Of a stretch of 64,000 nt of DNA, positions 55,745 through 64,000 are shown piece by piece. The notes beneath the pieces are model-generated. The model ran no database searches. It worked only from the letters and a program-made list of their open reading frames with translations, and was not told the DNA's origin. The stretch's first letter is position 1, and every line of letters begins with the position of its first letter. The DNA is taken from positions 186,001 to 250,000 of the forward strand of contig JARBJD010000025.1 of assembly GCA_033064195.1 (NCBI GenBank), given 5' to 3'. The position numbers were made by a program, and so were the translations under genes. This stretch comes from Blattamonas nauphoetae (taxonomy: Eukaryota; Preaxostyla; Oxymonadida).

Positions 55745-56150
55745 AACACTCGTATGTTGATTGCCCGGTTTGGTTGTGGATGGAGCTTGCGACATCCTTT
55801 TACAACAAACCGGGCCCATCAACGAGTAGTCCTGATACACACCTGTGGTTGGCTCACTGTCAAGTGATCCTTTGTTTCACTTGACGGGTCGTTTTCGACC
55901 CTGTTCTCCCAGTTTTTGTTCCCTGTTAGGGATTTCTGGGTAAAAGCCAAATGGCAATACCTTTTTTTTTCCCATCAACAGCCCTTCGGGGCAGAACCAT
56001 CATTGTGTACGTTACGTTCCTTTGATGGGATTTTACTAACAGATAAAACTTATTTCTGTTTAATCTTTGTTGATCGAGGCCAGCCCCTTATTTATTCACG
56101 GCACTCTCTCGTATGTTGATGGGCCCGGTTTGTTGTAAAAGCATCACTGA
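55745..56150. repeat. DIRS-tip-like inverted repeats, remnant
   Basis: TTTTACAACAAACCGGGCCC (from 55799) is inverted at the right end, which closes at 56149. Between the tips lies about 350 bp of non-coding sequence. Bases 55745-55797 hold another partial copy in the order seen at 51.25-51.33 kb. I read this as a remnant of a DIRS-related element of a family other than the two coding elements here. Confidence 0.42.
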
Positions 56151-56643
56151 ATCGCCTCGCAGTTCCGTTCGGTGAGATACAACAGCAGAACGCATCCACC
56201 TTCTAGCATCGATTCTGGCGGGTGGATCGGTGAGTGGAGAGAGGCAGGGGCGCCCAGGCGAGTGTATTCTTCTTATCTCAGCGATGTGTTTCTCAATCGC
56301 GAGCGAGTCAGCTGTTTTGTCTGATCGGATTAATGAAACTGTCCATCGCCTCCACATCCGACAGACAGAAACGACTTGTGGATCGTCTCAGCCAAAAGAT
56401 GACAGACGCGAGTTGAAAATGTCAGTGTCTTGATAAGTGTGATCGCATGGATTGGAGTCAGAGGGTCGAAGTTGGAGCCTCTGAAGCTTTTCTGTGCGCA
56501 GTATACACCGGAAAAGAACACAGTTGCCTTCACTCGTGCGCAACGGAATCTGTTCTTTGGGAAGATGAACGGGGTGGCAGGAAGTCTGGTGTATTATTGG
56601 TATCCCCACACATCGGCAGAAGAGGAGCTGGCAGTGAACGACG

Positions 56644-58470
56644 ATGGGGATGATCATGTTGAGTGTGGACTGGCGGCTCGCTGGTGGCTGGAGAAGGCCA
56701 GACGATCACAATGGACAATCCGAAGATGGAGGGTGTGGAAGGAACACGAGAAAAGGTAATTCTGACAGCGGTTGGACATCTGATCCTGACAAACATACCG
56801 ATTGGAGGAAGCTCGTCAGTTTCGGATCGACAGCACTGACATCCTGCTCGATCGCTCTGGAGTCAGCAGATTCATCAGCCGACGCAGATGTTCTGAAAGT
56901 GGAAGGAGGAAGTGTGGAGATGACAGGACTGGATCTGAACACTCGAAACGTGCTTGTGAAATCGCTTTTGGCTCAAACTAGAGGATCTGTGCTTCTGCCG
57001 GAACTGATCTCAGGAAAGGACACGCTGACACTGACAAGGAGTACCTTTGTTGCAGGACCATCATCGCACACTTCGAATGCCGCAGCTGCATCGACAATCG
57101 CAGTCACTGTGAAGAACGAACAAAAGCTGAAGATTGGAGATGTGACAAACGAAGTAACAATCTCGAACTGTGGAGAGGATGATGGCTGAGAGTTGGAGCT
57201 GACGAACACGAAGTTGTCGTCATGTAGAACGAGTCTGGGAGGAGGAGGAGTTCATGTGAGTGTTCTGAGTGGAGGAAGAGCGACGATTGTTGATTCCTTG
57301 TTTGATGGATGCTCAGCGAGTGGGGAAGGAGGAGGAATGCAGGTGAAGGTGGCGGGAACAGGATCTGTGTCGATTTCAGGAATAGTCGCTAGCTGTTCGT
57401 CAGATGATGTTGGAGGAGGGTCGTTTGTTGATGTGTCCTCGCTGGGAGTTGAAGGGTCGTTCGTTCTGAGCAATCTGGTGTTTGGGACCGACTCAACAGA
57501 GAACAAAGCTGGTACAGAAAAAACGGGTCACAGCATGTTTATCCGAAACAGCAGCTGACAAACGAGGGCTGGTCAACGAGACGAGTGTTGTTGGGAGTGG
57601 ACTTTCGTTGCCGTCGGGCAGTGTGTTCACCGCAGCGGAACTTGAGCTGTGGTCGTTCTCAGAAAAGAATGGGTTGAGTGGAGGGATTGCGTATCTGTTC
57701 AACATTTACGAAGGAGGGACACTGATTGAAGACGATGCGAATGGAATTGACCATGCACTCTGTGGACATCCCCATCTGCCGTGCCGTTCTCTCTCCTCGT
57801 CGCTGTCGAACCTGAAAGGAGAATCCATGGCAGTTCTGCTTTCAGGAGATCTGAACCTGGATTTGACAGCCACGTCCACAAAAGACTCGTCGATCTCTCC
57901 TCGCACAGACGACACTCATTCAATCAGCATCACAGAGCAAGTGAGTGTGATGATTGCTTCCAATACACTGACACTCAATTCGCTGACATTCAAGACAACA
58001 GTGGACGAGGAGCGATAAAGATTGAATGTGCGGATCTTGTGACAGCAGAGTCGCTGATCGTGAAGGCAGAATTCACAGACTGCGAGAGTACAAACGAGAA
58101 CGGTGAGAGTGATATCGAGAAGAAGGGATGGTTCGTACACTGACCGTCAAATCGTGGATGCACATGTTCTGTTGATGTCTGAACGACTGTGTGTCTGCGT
58201 GGCAGTTCGACGTCAGACTTGTTCCGAGCAGCTTTCCGTTTAAATGTGGCGTTGTTGTGGTCTCGTGTTTCCCGCAGAGAGTTGAGAATGACTGACAATG
58301 AGGATGCGACGGGAGGTGTCCATGTCACGCTGTTCGATGCTGTCGGAGCCATCGGAGAAACGACGAACGATTGTGTTTCTTCTGTTGCAGACATCAGCTC
58401 TGGTGAGATCGACTGCGAACGAGAGTATCGAGATGTTGGCAGCACAACTAGTTTCGATGTCGGGATTTGA
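56644..58470 (+). pseudogene. Beta-helix surface protein relic
   Basis: Plus-strand frames in succession carry beta-helix repeats: 56644-57189 (VLKVEGGSVEMTGLDLNTRN), 57193-57558 (GGGGVHVSVLSGGRATIVDS, SISGIVASCSSDDVGGGSFV), 57482-58018 (SGGIAYLFNIYEGGTLIEDD, then HALCGHPHLPCRSLSSSL) and 58189-58470. The CGxPxxPCxSL block is the one that opens the second beta-helix in the minus-strand surface genes, so this is a distant family member. A TGA at 57187-57189 and at least two frame changes interrupt it, and no signal peptide was found. The absence of splice-like joins suggests a pseudogene. Confidence 0.6.
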
Positions 58471-58489
58471 ACCAACCCACACCTGATTG

Positions 58490-59096
58490 ATGTAATAGTT
58501 GTGTCACCAATATGTCCCATGTCACCAATCCGGCCTTTTTTCTGGAAAAATCAATATCGGTCAAACTAAGAAAAATCTGAAATTTAAGAATTATACTCCC
58601 ACGCGATCCCGAGAAATCCTCAAAATACCCCCTTTTGCCCGATGAAAAACATCGTTTTGACAATATCTCAACAACCAGTGAATCGATTTCGATGAAATTT
58701 TTCACACAAACGTTTTTTTGGTGAAACGAACATTTTTGCAAAAATTTGGAGAAAAAATTCTGCGTATTTGGGAAGATCGGAAAAAACCCATATTTTTCTC
58801 GACAAAATATTCTTAGGAAAAAAATCCTTTTTTTTTTTGTTCATCTTTTGTCGAGATCTATCCGACTATTATGCCTTTTATTTGATTTAAAACGGATGGC
58901 TGGTTGTGGAGAAATGACCGCAAAAAGTTGAAAAAAATGTGTGCATTCGTAACGTAAAACGTATTTTGAGGTTTTCTCGGGATCGGGTGGGAGTATAATG
59001 CTAAAATTTTATTTTGTTCTTAGTTTGACCACAATAGTCCCTCACAGAAAAAAGGCCGGATTGGTGACGCCGGACGGTTTGGTGACACCACTATAA
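58490..59096. mobile_element. Inverted-repeat element with double GTGTCACCAA ends (~600 bp)
   Basis: The arms (about 58490-58615 and 58970-59096) match at roughly 75 percent. Tips read ATAGTTGTGTCACCAA and, inverted, ATAGTGGTGTCACCAA. A second GTCACCAATCCGGCC follows, then GGTCAAACTAAGAA and TATACTCCCAC-CGATCCCGAG. The interior has a poly-T/A-rich loop and no gene. The ends resemble the element at 5276-5805. The outer dinucleotide TA on the left hints at a Tc1/mariner relative. Confidence 0.6.
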
Positions 59097-60145
59097 ACAG
59101 GATTGTTTTGTGTTCAGACGCCACCCCAAAGGCGACTGGATCCAGCAGGCCGTATGACGACACTCCAATCTCGTCGTTTTGTGACATCGTCTGTCTCGAT
59201 ACCCCACGATCATTTTCTGGGTCCAAATTCGCGAAGAGACAAGAAGGAGGTCCACAAGAGGGATCTGGTTGTGTGTTTTTCGTTCCATATTGGCGGTAAA
59301 TTGGGTGCTGTTCGAGGAGAGGAGAAGGTGAGCGTAGCCGTTCAGAGTGTGGGTTGAGAAGGAGGATGTGGTCAGTGCCATTGTCGTCCACACATGAGGA
59401 AAGTAGATTTGTTGAACGACTCCGGTCTGAATGCAAAACAGGCTGCGCTCACCGCAAAAAATGAACACGATTTCAGTCTTTCACTGGGAGTGCGATCTTG
59501 ACGATGTATGGGAGGTAGAATTGGTTGGGCTATGGTAGCGAGCAAGAGCGAAGAGATGAACGTTGAAAAGAGGCATTTCGAAGGAGATGAAAAGCACTTG
59601 CAGCGACTGTTGAATCACAAGCACACAATCACAGGCGAACACAGCGATCGGATGGCTCAGAACAAAATCATCATAGTGTGTGTTTGATGATGCCGTTAAG
59701 GGATGTTTGGCTGCCAATGCCGCAAGATTAAGTAGGTTTTGCTTCTTCCAGTTCGCGTCGATCTGTCTGCTCAAACTGGTTAGAAAAACTGCTGATTCCA
59801 AAACTGACAGGTCTTCGCTAATCGTTATTTCATAAAATGAAATTTCCGAACTTTCCGATCCATCCAGAGACGATAGCCCGGTCTTCGAATTGTCCCCTTT
59901 TTCTTTCGAGATAACTGTTGACGATCGGATCGTTTTCTGGATGACTACTGTTATGTAATCGATTTCCCAATCGGCAGCACGCTTCCTCCTCCAAAGCAAC
60001 GTGCGGAACAAGTTGTTTCACTTTCATCTTCAAATCGTCCCACAATGAGAACTTGTGAGATGATGACACCAAATTTAGAGGTATAAATGTGGATTTTGAA
60101 TGCAATATTGGTCCATACCGGATGCCTAAAATGTGAACGCTTGAG
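59097..60145 (-). pseudogene. Partial host-like gene between a MITE and a DIRS-like element
   Basis: Minus-strand frames follow in order: 59830-60105 (reading HSKSTFIPLNLVSSSHKFSL, then KMKVKQLVPHVALEEEACC), 59481-60011 (NWKKQNLLNLAALAAKHPL, HPIAVFACDCVLVIQQSLQV) and 59091-59468 (VFIFCGERSLFCIQTGVVQQ). They look like exons of one protein, the last part with the feel of a beta-propeller. I do not recognise the family. The frame is open to its upstream edge at ~60145, where the DIRS-like element starts, and ends at the MITE, so the gene seems truncated at both sides. Confidence 0.4.
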
Positions 60146-60221
60146 GTGACTTCAGTTGTTTGAATCTGGAGTTGCGGGTTTTCCCGAAGTTGCGTGTTTA
60201 TCCGATGATGTTAATCAAACC

Positions 60222-61274
60222 ATGTCCTCGTATCCGCCTACACCACGCTCCTCTTCAGCCTCATCGGCACGCACTCATCACCACCTGCCAATTAAAAAGT
60301 CCAAGAGACAATGCGCTGATGATTCTCCTTCACGCAACTCAACGTCATATTCTGACTTCGATTCGGACGATTCAAGCGAGCGAGTTTTTCAGTATCGTCC
60401 CCACTCACCACGACATCGTGCAAGAGAACCAAATCTTTCGCAATCAGATAGGGATACTGGCAGGAGGAGACCACACCGATCGGCCTCTCCCAAACGTCAT
60501 CGCAACCACTCACAACGCTCAGGAGTGACAGATAAAGCTTCAAAGAGGTCTTCGCGTTCGAAACACAAATTTAAGGAAGCCGCATACCGCTGGGAGCAAG
60601 TTCTTGATTTTGACCTTCCCCCGCCCCCAGAGTTTCCAGCTATCTTGCAAGCGAAACTTGAGAGAAGGTGCAAGGGGTTCGACTTCAGGTGGTCGGATAC
60701 ATTGCTGACACCCCACTTTCGACAAGAGCTGGCAATCGCATCCAACCATATGCAAGCAACGATGGGTATATCCACGCAGCTCGCAGATGTCCCAGGCAAG
60801 ATGACAGAAGCGCAGCGGCTCCAAGACGACATCCTCAAGCAGTCGACTATGTCGGGGCTCACCACCATTGCCTTACTAGGCGATATCTACAAGACACAAT
60901 TCGAGCTGGACGAAAAGTCACCTCTCCTCCCGAAGCTCATCGACACGATGCTATCAGCCGCTGATGCTACCTCCCGCGCTCACCAGGCTCGTTTCGTTTA
61001 CGTCACTGACCTGAAGCTAATGTACAGCAAGATGGGAATTCAGCAGCCCCTAGGGGAGGAGCTCATCACCAGAGAGCTCCCTCCTCCCCCTCCGCCAATG
61101 CAGCTCAACCAGACGCATTTTGATCGCACGGTACAGATGCTCGCCCCACAGTCCTTTTCACAGATGCACTCGGCGAGCAATTTCTCATCTCGAGGGGGTC
61201 AGGGCCGGACCCCCGCCAAATCTTTCGGCTCGGGAGCGGGCAACAACAGGAACAGGAGGTTCGGTCGCAACTAG
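60222..61274 (+). CDS. DIRS gag-like protein (second element)
   Basis: The first ATG after the left border gives MSSYPPTPRSSSASSARTHH. An Arg/Ser-rich N-terminal part (RHRAREPNLSQSDRDTGRRR) is followed by a helical core (KMTEAQRLQDDILKQSTM, ALLGDIYKTQFELDE) and a Gly/Asn/Arg-rich end (GSGAGNNRNRRFGRN). It matches the gag-like core of the first DIRS-like element in order. It is probably the RNA-packaging protein. The next frame begins at its stop codon. Confidence 0.68.
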   Translation: MSSYPPTPRSSSASSARTHHHLPIKKSKRQCADDSPSRNSTSYSDFDSDDSSERVFQYRPHSPRHRAREPNLSQSDRDTGRRRPHRSASPKRHRNHSQRSGVTDKASKRSSRSKHKFKEAAYRWEQVLDFDLPPPPEFPAILQAKLERRCKGFDFRWSDTLLTPHFRQELAIASNHMQATMGISTQLADVPGKMTEAQRLQDDILKQSTMSGLTTIALLGDIYKTQFELDEKSPLLPKLIDTMLSAADATSRAHQARFVYVTDLKLMYSKMGIQQPLGEELITRELPPPPPPMQLNQTHFDRTVQMLAPQSFSQMHSASNFSSRGGQGRTPAKSFGSGAGNNRNRRFGRN

Positions 61275-63184
61275 TGGAAAAGGAGAAGATAACAGGAAGG
61301 TTGAAAGACAGACTACATCTCTGGGAAGCTATTGGTGGGAAGACTTTGGTAGATTCTGGAGCACTGTGGGAATGGATGGACAAGGACTCCCCGTCTCGCC
61401 TTCGGCTGCTCCCTCATGCTCCACCGTTCAAGGGCACCCCACAGGAGATGGACGCTTACGCAGCCCTCCTGCAGGAGGAAGTGGAAATCGGAGCAGTGTC
61501 GGAAGTACAGCGGTCAACAGCCTCTCTGATCCTGCCAACGTTCCTCGTCGCGAAGAAGGGAGGCAAACATCGGAAGGTGATCGATGCCTCGAGACTCAAC
61601 AAGGAAATCAAGACGGATCATTTCAAGATGGAAAGCGTCCAAACGGCCTTTCCACTGATCGAGGAGAACAGCTGGATGACAACAATAGACATACAGTCAG
61701 CTTATCTTCATATTCATCTGGCAGAACCACTCAGGCAGTTCCTCTGCTTCCGTTTTCAGCAGAAGACCTATCAGTTCAACGCGCTGCCCTTCGGCCTATC
61801 AACCACCCCCCGAACCTTCTCAAAGATCATGAAGGTTGCGGTCAAGGCTCTTCGAGTGGAACTGAACGTGTCGGTCATCTTCTACTTGGACGATCTTCTA
61901 GTGATCGCGAGGACAGAGAACGAAGCTCTCCAAAAGACGAAACAAGCTGTGCAGAGATTACAGCAGCTTGGCTTCGTGATCTCGGAGGACAAGTGTCACC
62001 TCAAACCCTCTCAGGAGGTGGAATTCCTCGGTTGGCGCATCAACTCTCGGAATCAATCGGTCAGCGTCACGGAATCAAGGCGGACGAAGTTACTAGCGAA
62101 GCTGAGATCTCACACGATCAGTTGTCAACGGAGAGAACGGACGGCAGCCAAGAGTCTGTCCAGCCTCATCGGGTCACTCAATTTTCTTCGTACTTCAATA
62201 CCGGAGACCAGCCTTTATCTCAGGAGGCATCATACTCTGCTGGCGGGAGCAGTTCGGAAGCGGGGATGGAGCACGGACATTACTCTGAATCCCCAGCTCT
62301 TGGGCGAAACCCAGTTTTGGAAACGGCGCCTCCTTCTCAATCAGCCTCACTCATTCAGACCGACGGCGGCACAGGCGGCGATAACTACGGACGCCAGCCC
62401 AACGGGGTGGGGCGCCACCCTTCAGCTGAACAATGGCACTCTCTACTTTCATGGGTTTTGGAGCGAGGGATCCCTCCTTCAGACGAGCAATTGGAAGGAG
62501 ACGGCTGCCGTTGGTCAGGCTCTCAAGGCAGCGATGAAACACCTGAGGCACTCTCGGATCACATCAGTCTCTCTCCTCTCGGACAACACGGCAGCAGTAT
62601 TCAATCTCCGGAGGCAAAGAGCAGGTCGTCCGCTCCTCAACATCACCAGGAGAGTCCTGAAGACATTCAAGAAGCACAACATCACCCTCCACTCGATCAA
62701 CCACATCCCTGTGAAGAACAACGGGATCACGGACTCTCTCTCTCGCCTGCCCCCCCACGGCGAGTATCACCTCCTCCCTCAGGCGCTCCAAATGCTCCAA
62801 CAAGAATGGAACTTCGTTCCGGAAATAGATCTGTTCGCGACAAGCAGGAACAGACAATGCAAGATGTTCTACTCTCTCTCAGAGGAGGAAGACGGAGCTG
62901 GAAGAGGAGCTCTAACAATAGACTGGTCAGGGATGATGAATCTTCTGATCCACCCTCCGATTCTGCTGATCTCGAAAGTGGTGAGGAAGCTTATCCTTCA
63001 GAAACCGAGGAGAGCAGTACTGATTACTCCAGCATGGAAAGGCCAGCCATGGTCCGCTCTCCTATCCCGCCTCTCCCCCCTGCAGTTGGAGTTGGGGGAC
63101 TACGCCCTCCTGTCGGCGCTGGATCTTCCGCTCGCGGAAACGAAACTACCGCCCGGCAGGATTTTGGCCTCGTTGATCGAATAG
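61274..63184 (+). CDS. DIRS reverse transcriptase / RNase H (second element)
   Basis: The 636-codon frame overlaps the gag-like stop by one base. The reverse transcriptase has WMTTIDIQSAYLHI, ALPFGLSTTPRTF and the catalytic FYLDDLLVIA. RNase H follows with TTDASPTGWG, NWKETAAVGQ and LLSDNTAAV. The C-terminal EIDLFATSRNRQC block is shared with the first element (PLIDLFATDQNRQC). The initiation codon is not clear; in-frame reading from the gag stop is possible for this family. Confidence 0.85.
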   Translation: MEKEKITGRLKDRLHLWEAIGGKTLVDSGALWEWMDKDSPSRLRLLPHAPPFKGTPQEMDAYAALLQEEVEIGAVSEVQRSTASLILPTFLVAKKGGKHRKVIDASRLNKEIKTDHFKMESVQTAFPLIEENSWMTTIDIQSAYLHIHLAEPLRQFLCFRFQQKTYQFNALPFGLSTTPRTFSKIMKVAVKALRVELNVSVIFYLDDLLVIARTENEALQKTKQAVQRLQQLGFVISEDKCHLKPSQEVEFLGWRINSRNQSVSVTESRRTKLLAKLRSHTISCQRRERTAAKSLSSLIGSLNFLRTSIPETSLYLRRHHTLLAGAVRKRGWSTDITLNPQLLGETQFWKRRLLLNQPHSFRPTAAQAAITTDASPTGWGATLQLNNGTLYFHGFWSEGSLLQTSNWKETAAVGQALKAAMKHLRHSRITSVSLLSDNTAAVFNLRRQRAGRPLLNITRRVLKTFKKHNITLHSINHIPVKNNGITDSLSRLPPHGEYHLLPQALQMLQQEWNFVPEIDLFATSRNRQCKMFYSLSEEEDGAGRGALTIDWSGMMNLLIHPPILLISKVVRKLILQKPRRAVLITPAWKGQPWSALLSRLSPLQLELGDYALLSALDLPLAETKLPPGRILASLIE

Positions 63185-63222
63185 TCGGCAACTCGGACAC
63201 CAGTTCCTTCCCGAACTTCGAT

Positions 63223-63540
63223 TCAGCCGGCGCAGGACCTCCCGTCGTTGGGAACGAACATACCGCCCGGCGCGACCCAGATACTGGTCCCATCTCGAAC
63301 CTCGATACAGTCGGCGCTGGAACTTCCGTCTTCGGAAACGAACATACCGCCCGACACGACCCCGGCATCAGTTCCTTCTCGAACTCCGATGCAGTCGGCG
63401 CTGGAACTCCCGTCATCGGGAACAAACATACCACCCGACACAACTCAGGCATCAGTTCCTTCCCGAACTGCGATGCAGTCGGCGCCGGACCTCCCGCTAC
63501 TGGGAACGACCTTACCGCCCGACAGACCCTGGACGCCCAT
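63223..63540 (+). repeat. 84-bp tandem repeats between RNase H and recombinase
   Basis: About four units recur every 84 bp, marked by GTCGGCGCTGGAACTCCCGT and GAACAAACATACCACCCGAC variants. The unit length is a multiple of three (28 codons), so copy-number change would not shift the reading frame. The first DIRS-like element has no such array in this linker. Confidence 0.75.
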
Positions 63541-64000
63541 CTCCAACCCGCCACTCACCCTCCGTCTCCGTTCTTTCGGGAACTTTGCGAAGCGGACGGC
63601 TGGGAGGAGGGTCTCATCAGTTTGGAAGAGAGGAGATTCAAGGCTCAGTCGAAATGGAGACGAGCGTGGCGTTTCTTCCACCAATTCTGTGTCAGCAAGA
63701 GCTACGAGGTGGCCTTCATCATCAATCCAAGCACGAACATCCAGAAAGTTCTCTCGGAGTTCGCCCTATATCTGCGGCCTATACTGAGGAACTCACCTCG
63801 CACCCCAGCCCAACTAGTGTCGAACGTGAAATCGAGCCTTCAGCTCTTTCACCCCTGCCTCGCGAACGACAAGACGGCCCTTCGTTCAATCCAGAAACTC
63901 CTATCGAGAGACACACCACTCGACACCCCACCGATGTACACTAACATTTGGAATATCAACAATCTCCTCCGCTGGACACAGCTGACAGCTCAGAGGGCGG
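63541..64000 (+). CDS. DIRS tyrosine recombinase, N-terminal part (cut by window end)
   Basis: This stretch reads FFRELCEADGWEEG, WRRAWRFFHQFC and YTNIWNINNLLRW. These align with FFRSLCDEGR, WMRAWKLFKQYC and YTVMWNIDLLLNW of the first element's recombinase N-terminal domain. The catalytic domain with the Arg, His-x-x-Arg and Tyr residues would lie beyond the window. Confidence 0.7.

Larger units (their letters stand above)
60150..64000 (+). mobile_element. Second DIRS-like retroelement, partial (runs off the window)
   Basis: Gag-like, reverse transcriptase/RNase H and tyrosine recombinase parts follow in the DIRS order on the plus strand. It is clearly diverged from the 13-21 kb element, so it is another family. 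The left border is placed approximately where the minus-strand gene frame stops; the right end is beyond 64000, so its terminal repeats and internal complementary region cannot be checked. The long open frames suggest it is not old. Confidence 0.82.

Noticed and set aside
63184-63787. Overlapping frames on both strands through the 84-bp repeats
   Set aside because: Repeats with a length divisible by three keep several frames open; only the frame matching the recombinase of the other element is supported.
1-64000. CRISPR arrays, rRNA genes, bacterial operons or a Polinton
   Set aside because: No regularly spaced short repeats, no rRNA-like sequence, no Shine-Dalgarno-led gene clusters, and no polymerase B, integrase or capsid-like frames were seen.

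Overview
The window looks like a repeat-crowded chromosome segment of a protist with small introns and the standard genetic code. The secreted beta-helix protein family, the mix of DNA transposons and tyrosine-recombinase (DIRS-type) retroelements, and a probable 34-nt GT-AG intron fit an oxymonad or other Preaxostyla flagellate such as Blattamonas. That assignment is inference from remembered family style, not a database match. No rRNA genes, CRISPR arrays or bacterial-type operons were seen.

Layout. 1-11 kb is transposon graveyard: an unclassified transposase remnant, a Merlin/IS1016-like remnant, two pogo-type transposase genes (the second inside an element with apparently perfect ~205-bp inverted ends), and several small inverted-repeat elements. 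11.3-39.9 kb and 42.5-49.86 kb are two copies of one segmental duplication. Each holds a large minus-strand gene for a secreted protein (beta-helix, Ig-like repeats, second beta-helix), an 86-87-bp minisatellite and a further region of unclear coding strand. Copy 2 has one long open frame of 1632 codons. Copy 1 is split by a mariner-like MITE (27087-27471), a ~2-kb element with DIRS-like end geometry (23951-25909), and a hAT-like MITE (28180-38414) that is itself split by a 9.6-kb element with 9-bp target duplications and gene-like cargo (28207-37849). The minisatellite of copy 1 is split by a full DIRS-like element (13184-20906), and that element is split by a 2.9-kb hAT-like element carrying an intron-containing cyclin gene (17829-20728).

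Between the two copies lie a 481-bp inverted-repeat element holding a tRNA-like sequence (39937-40417) and a 1.6-kb element with 9-bp target duplications (40543-42113). From 50 kb on there are decayed sequences, a hAT MITE, DIRS-tip-like repeats, a broken plus-strand beta-helix gene (56.6-58.5 kb), a MITE, part of an unrecognised minus-strand gene, and a second DIRS-like element that runs off the right edge (about 60.15-64 kb).

The main result is that two unrelated classes of inverted-repeat DNA element here enclose host-like genes. The paralogous copy 2 gives nearly base-exact empty sites for the insertions in copy 1, so the order of insertion can be read directly.
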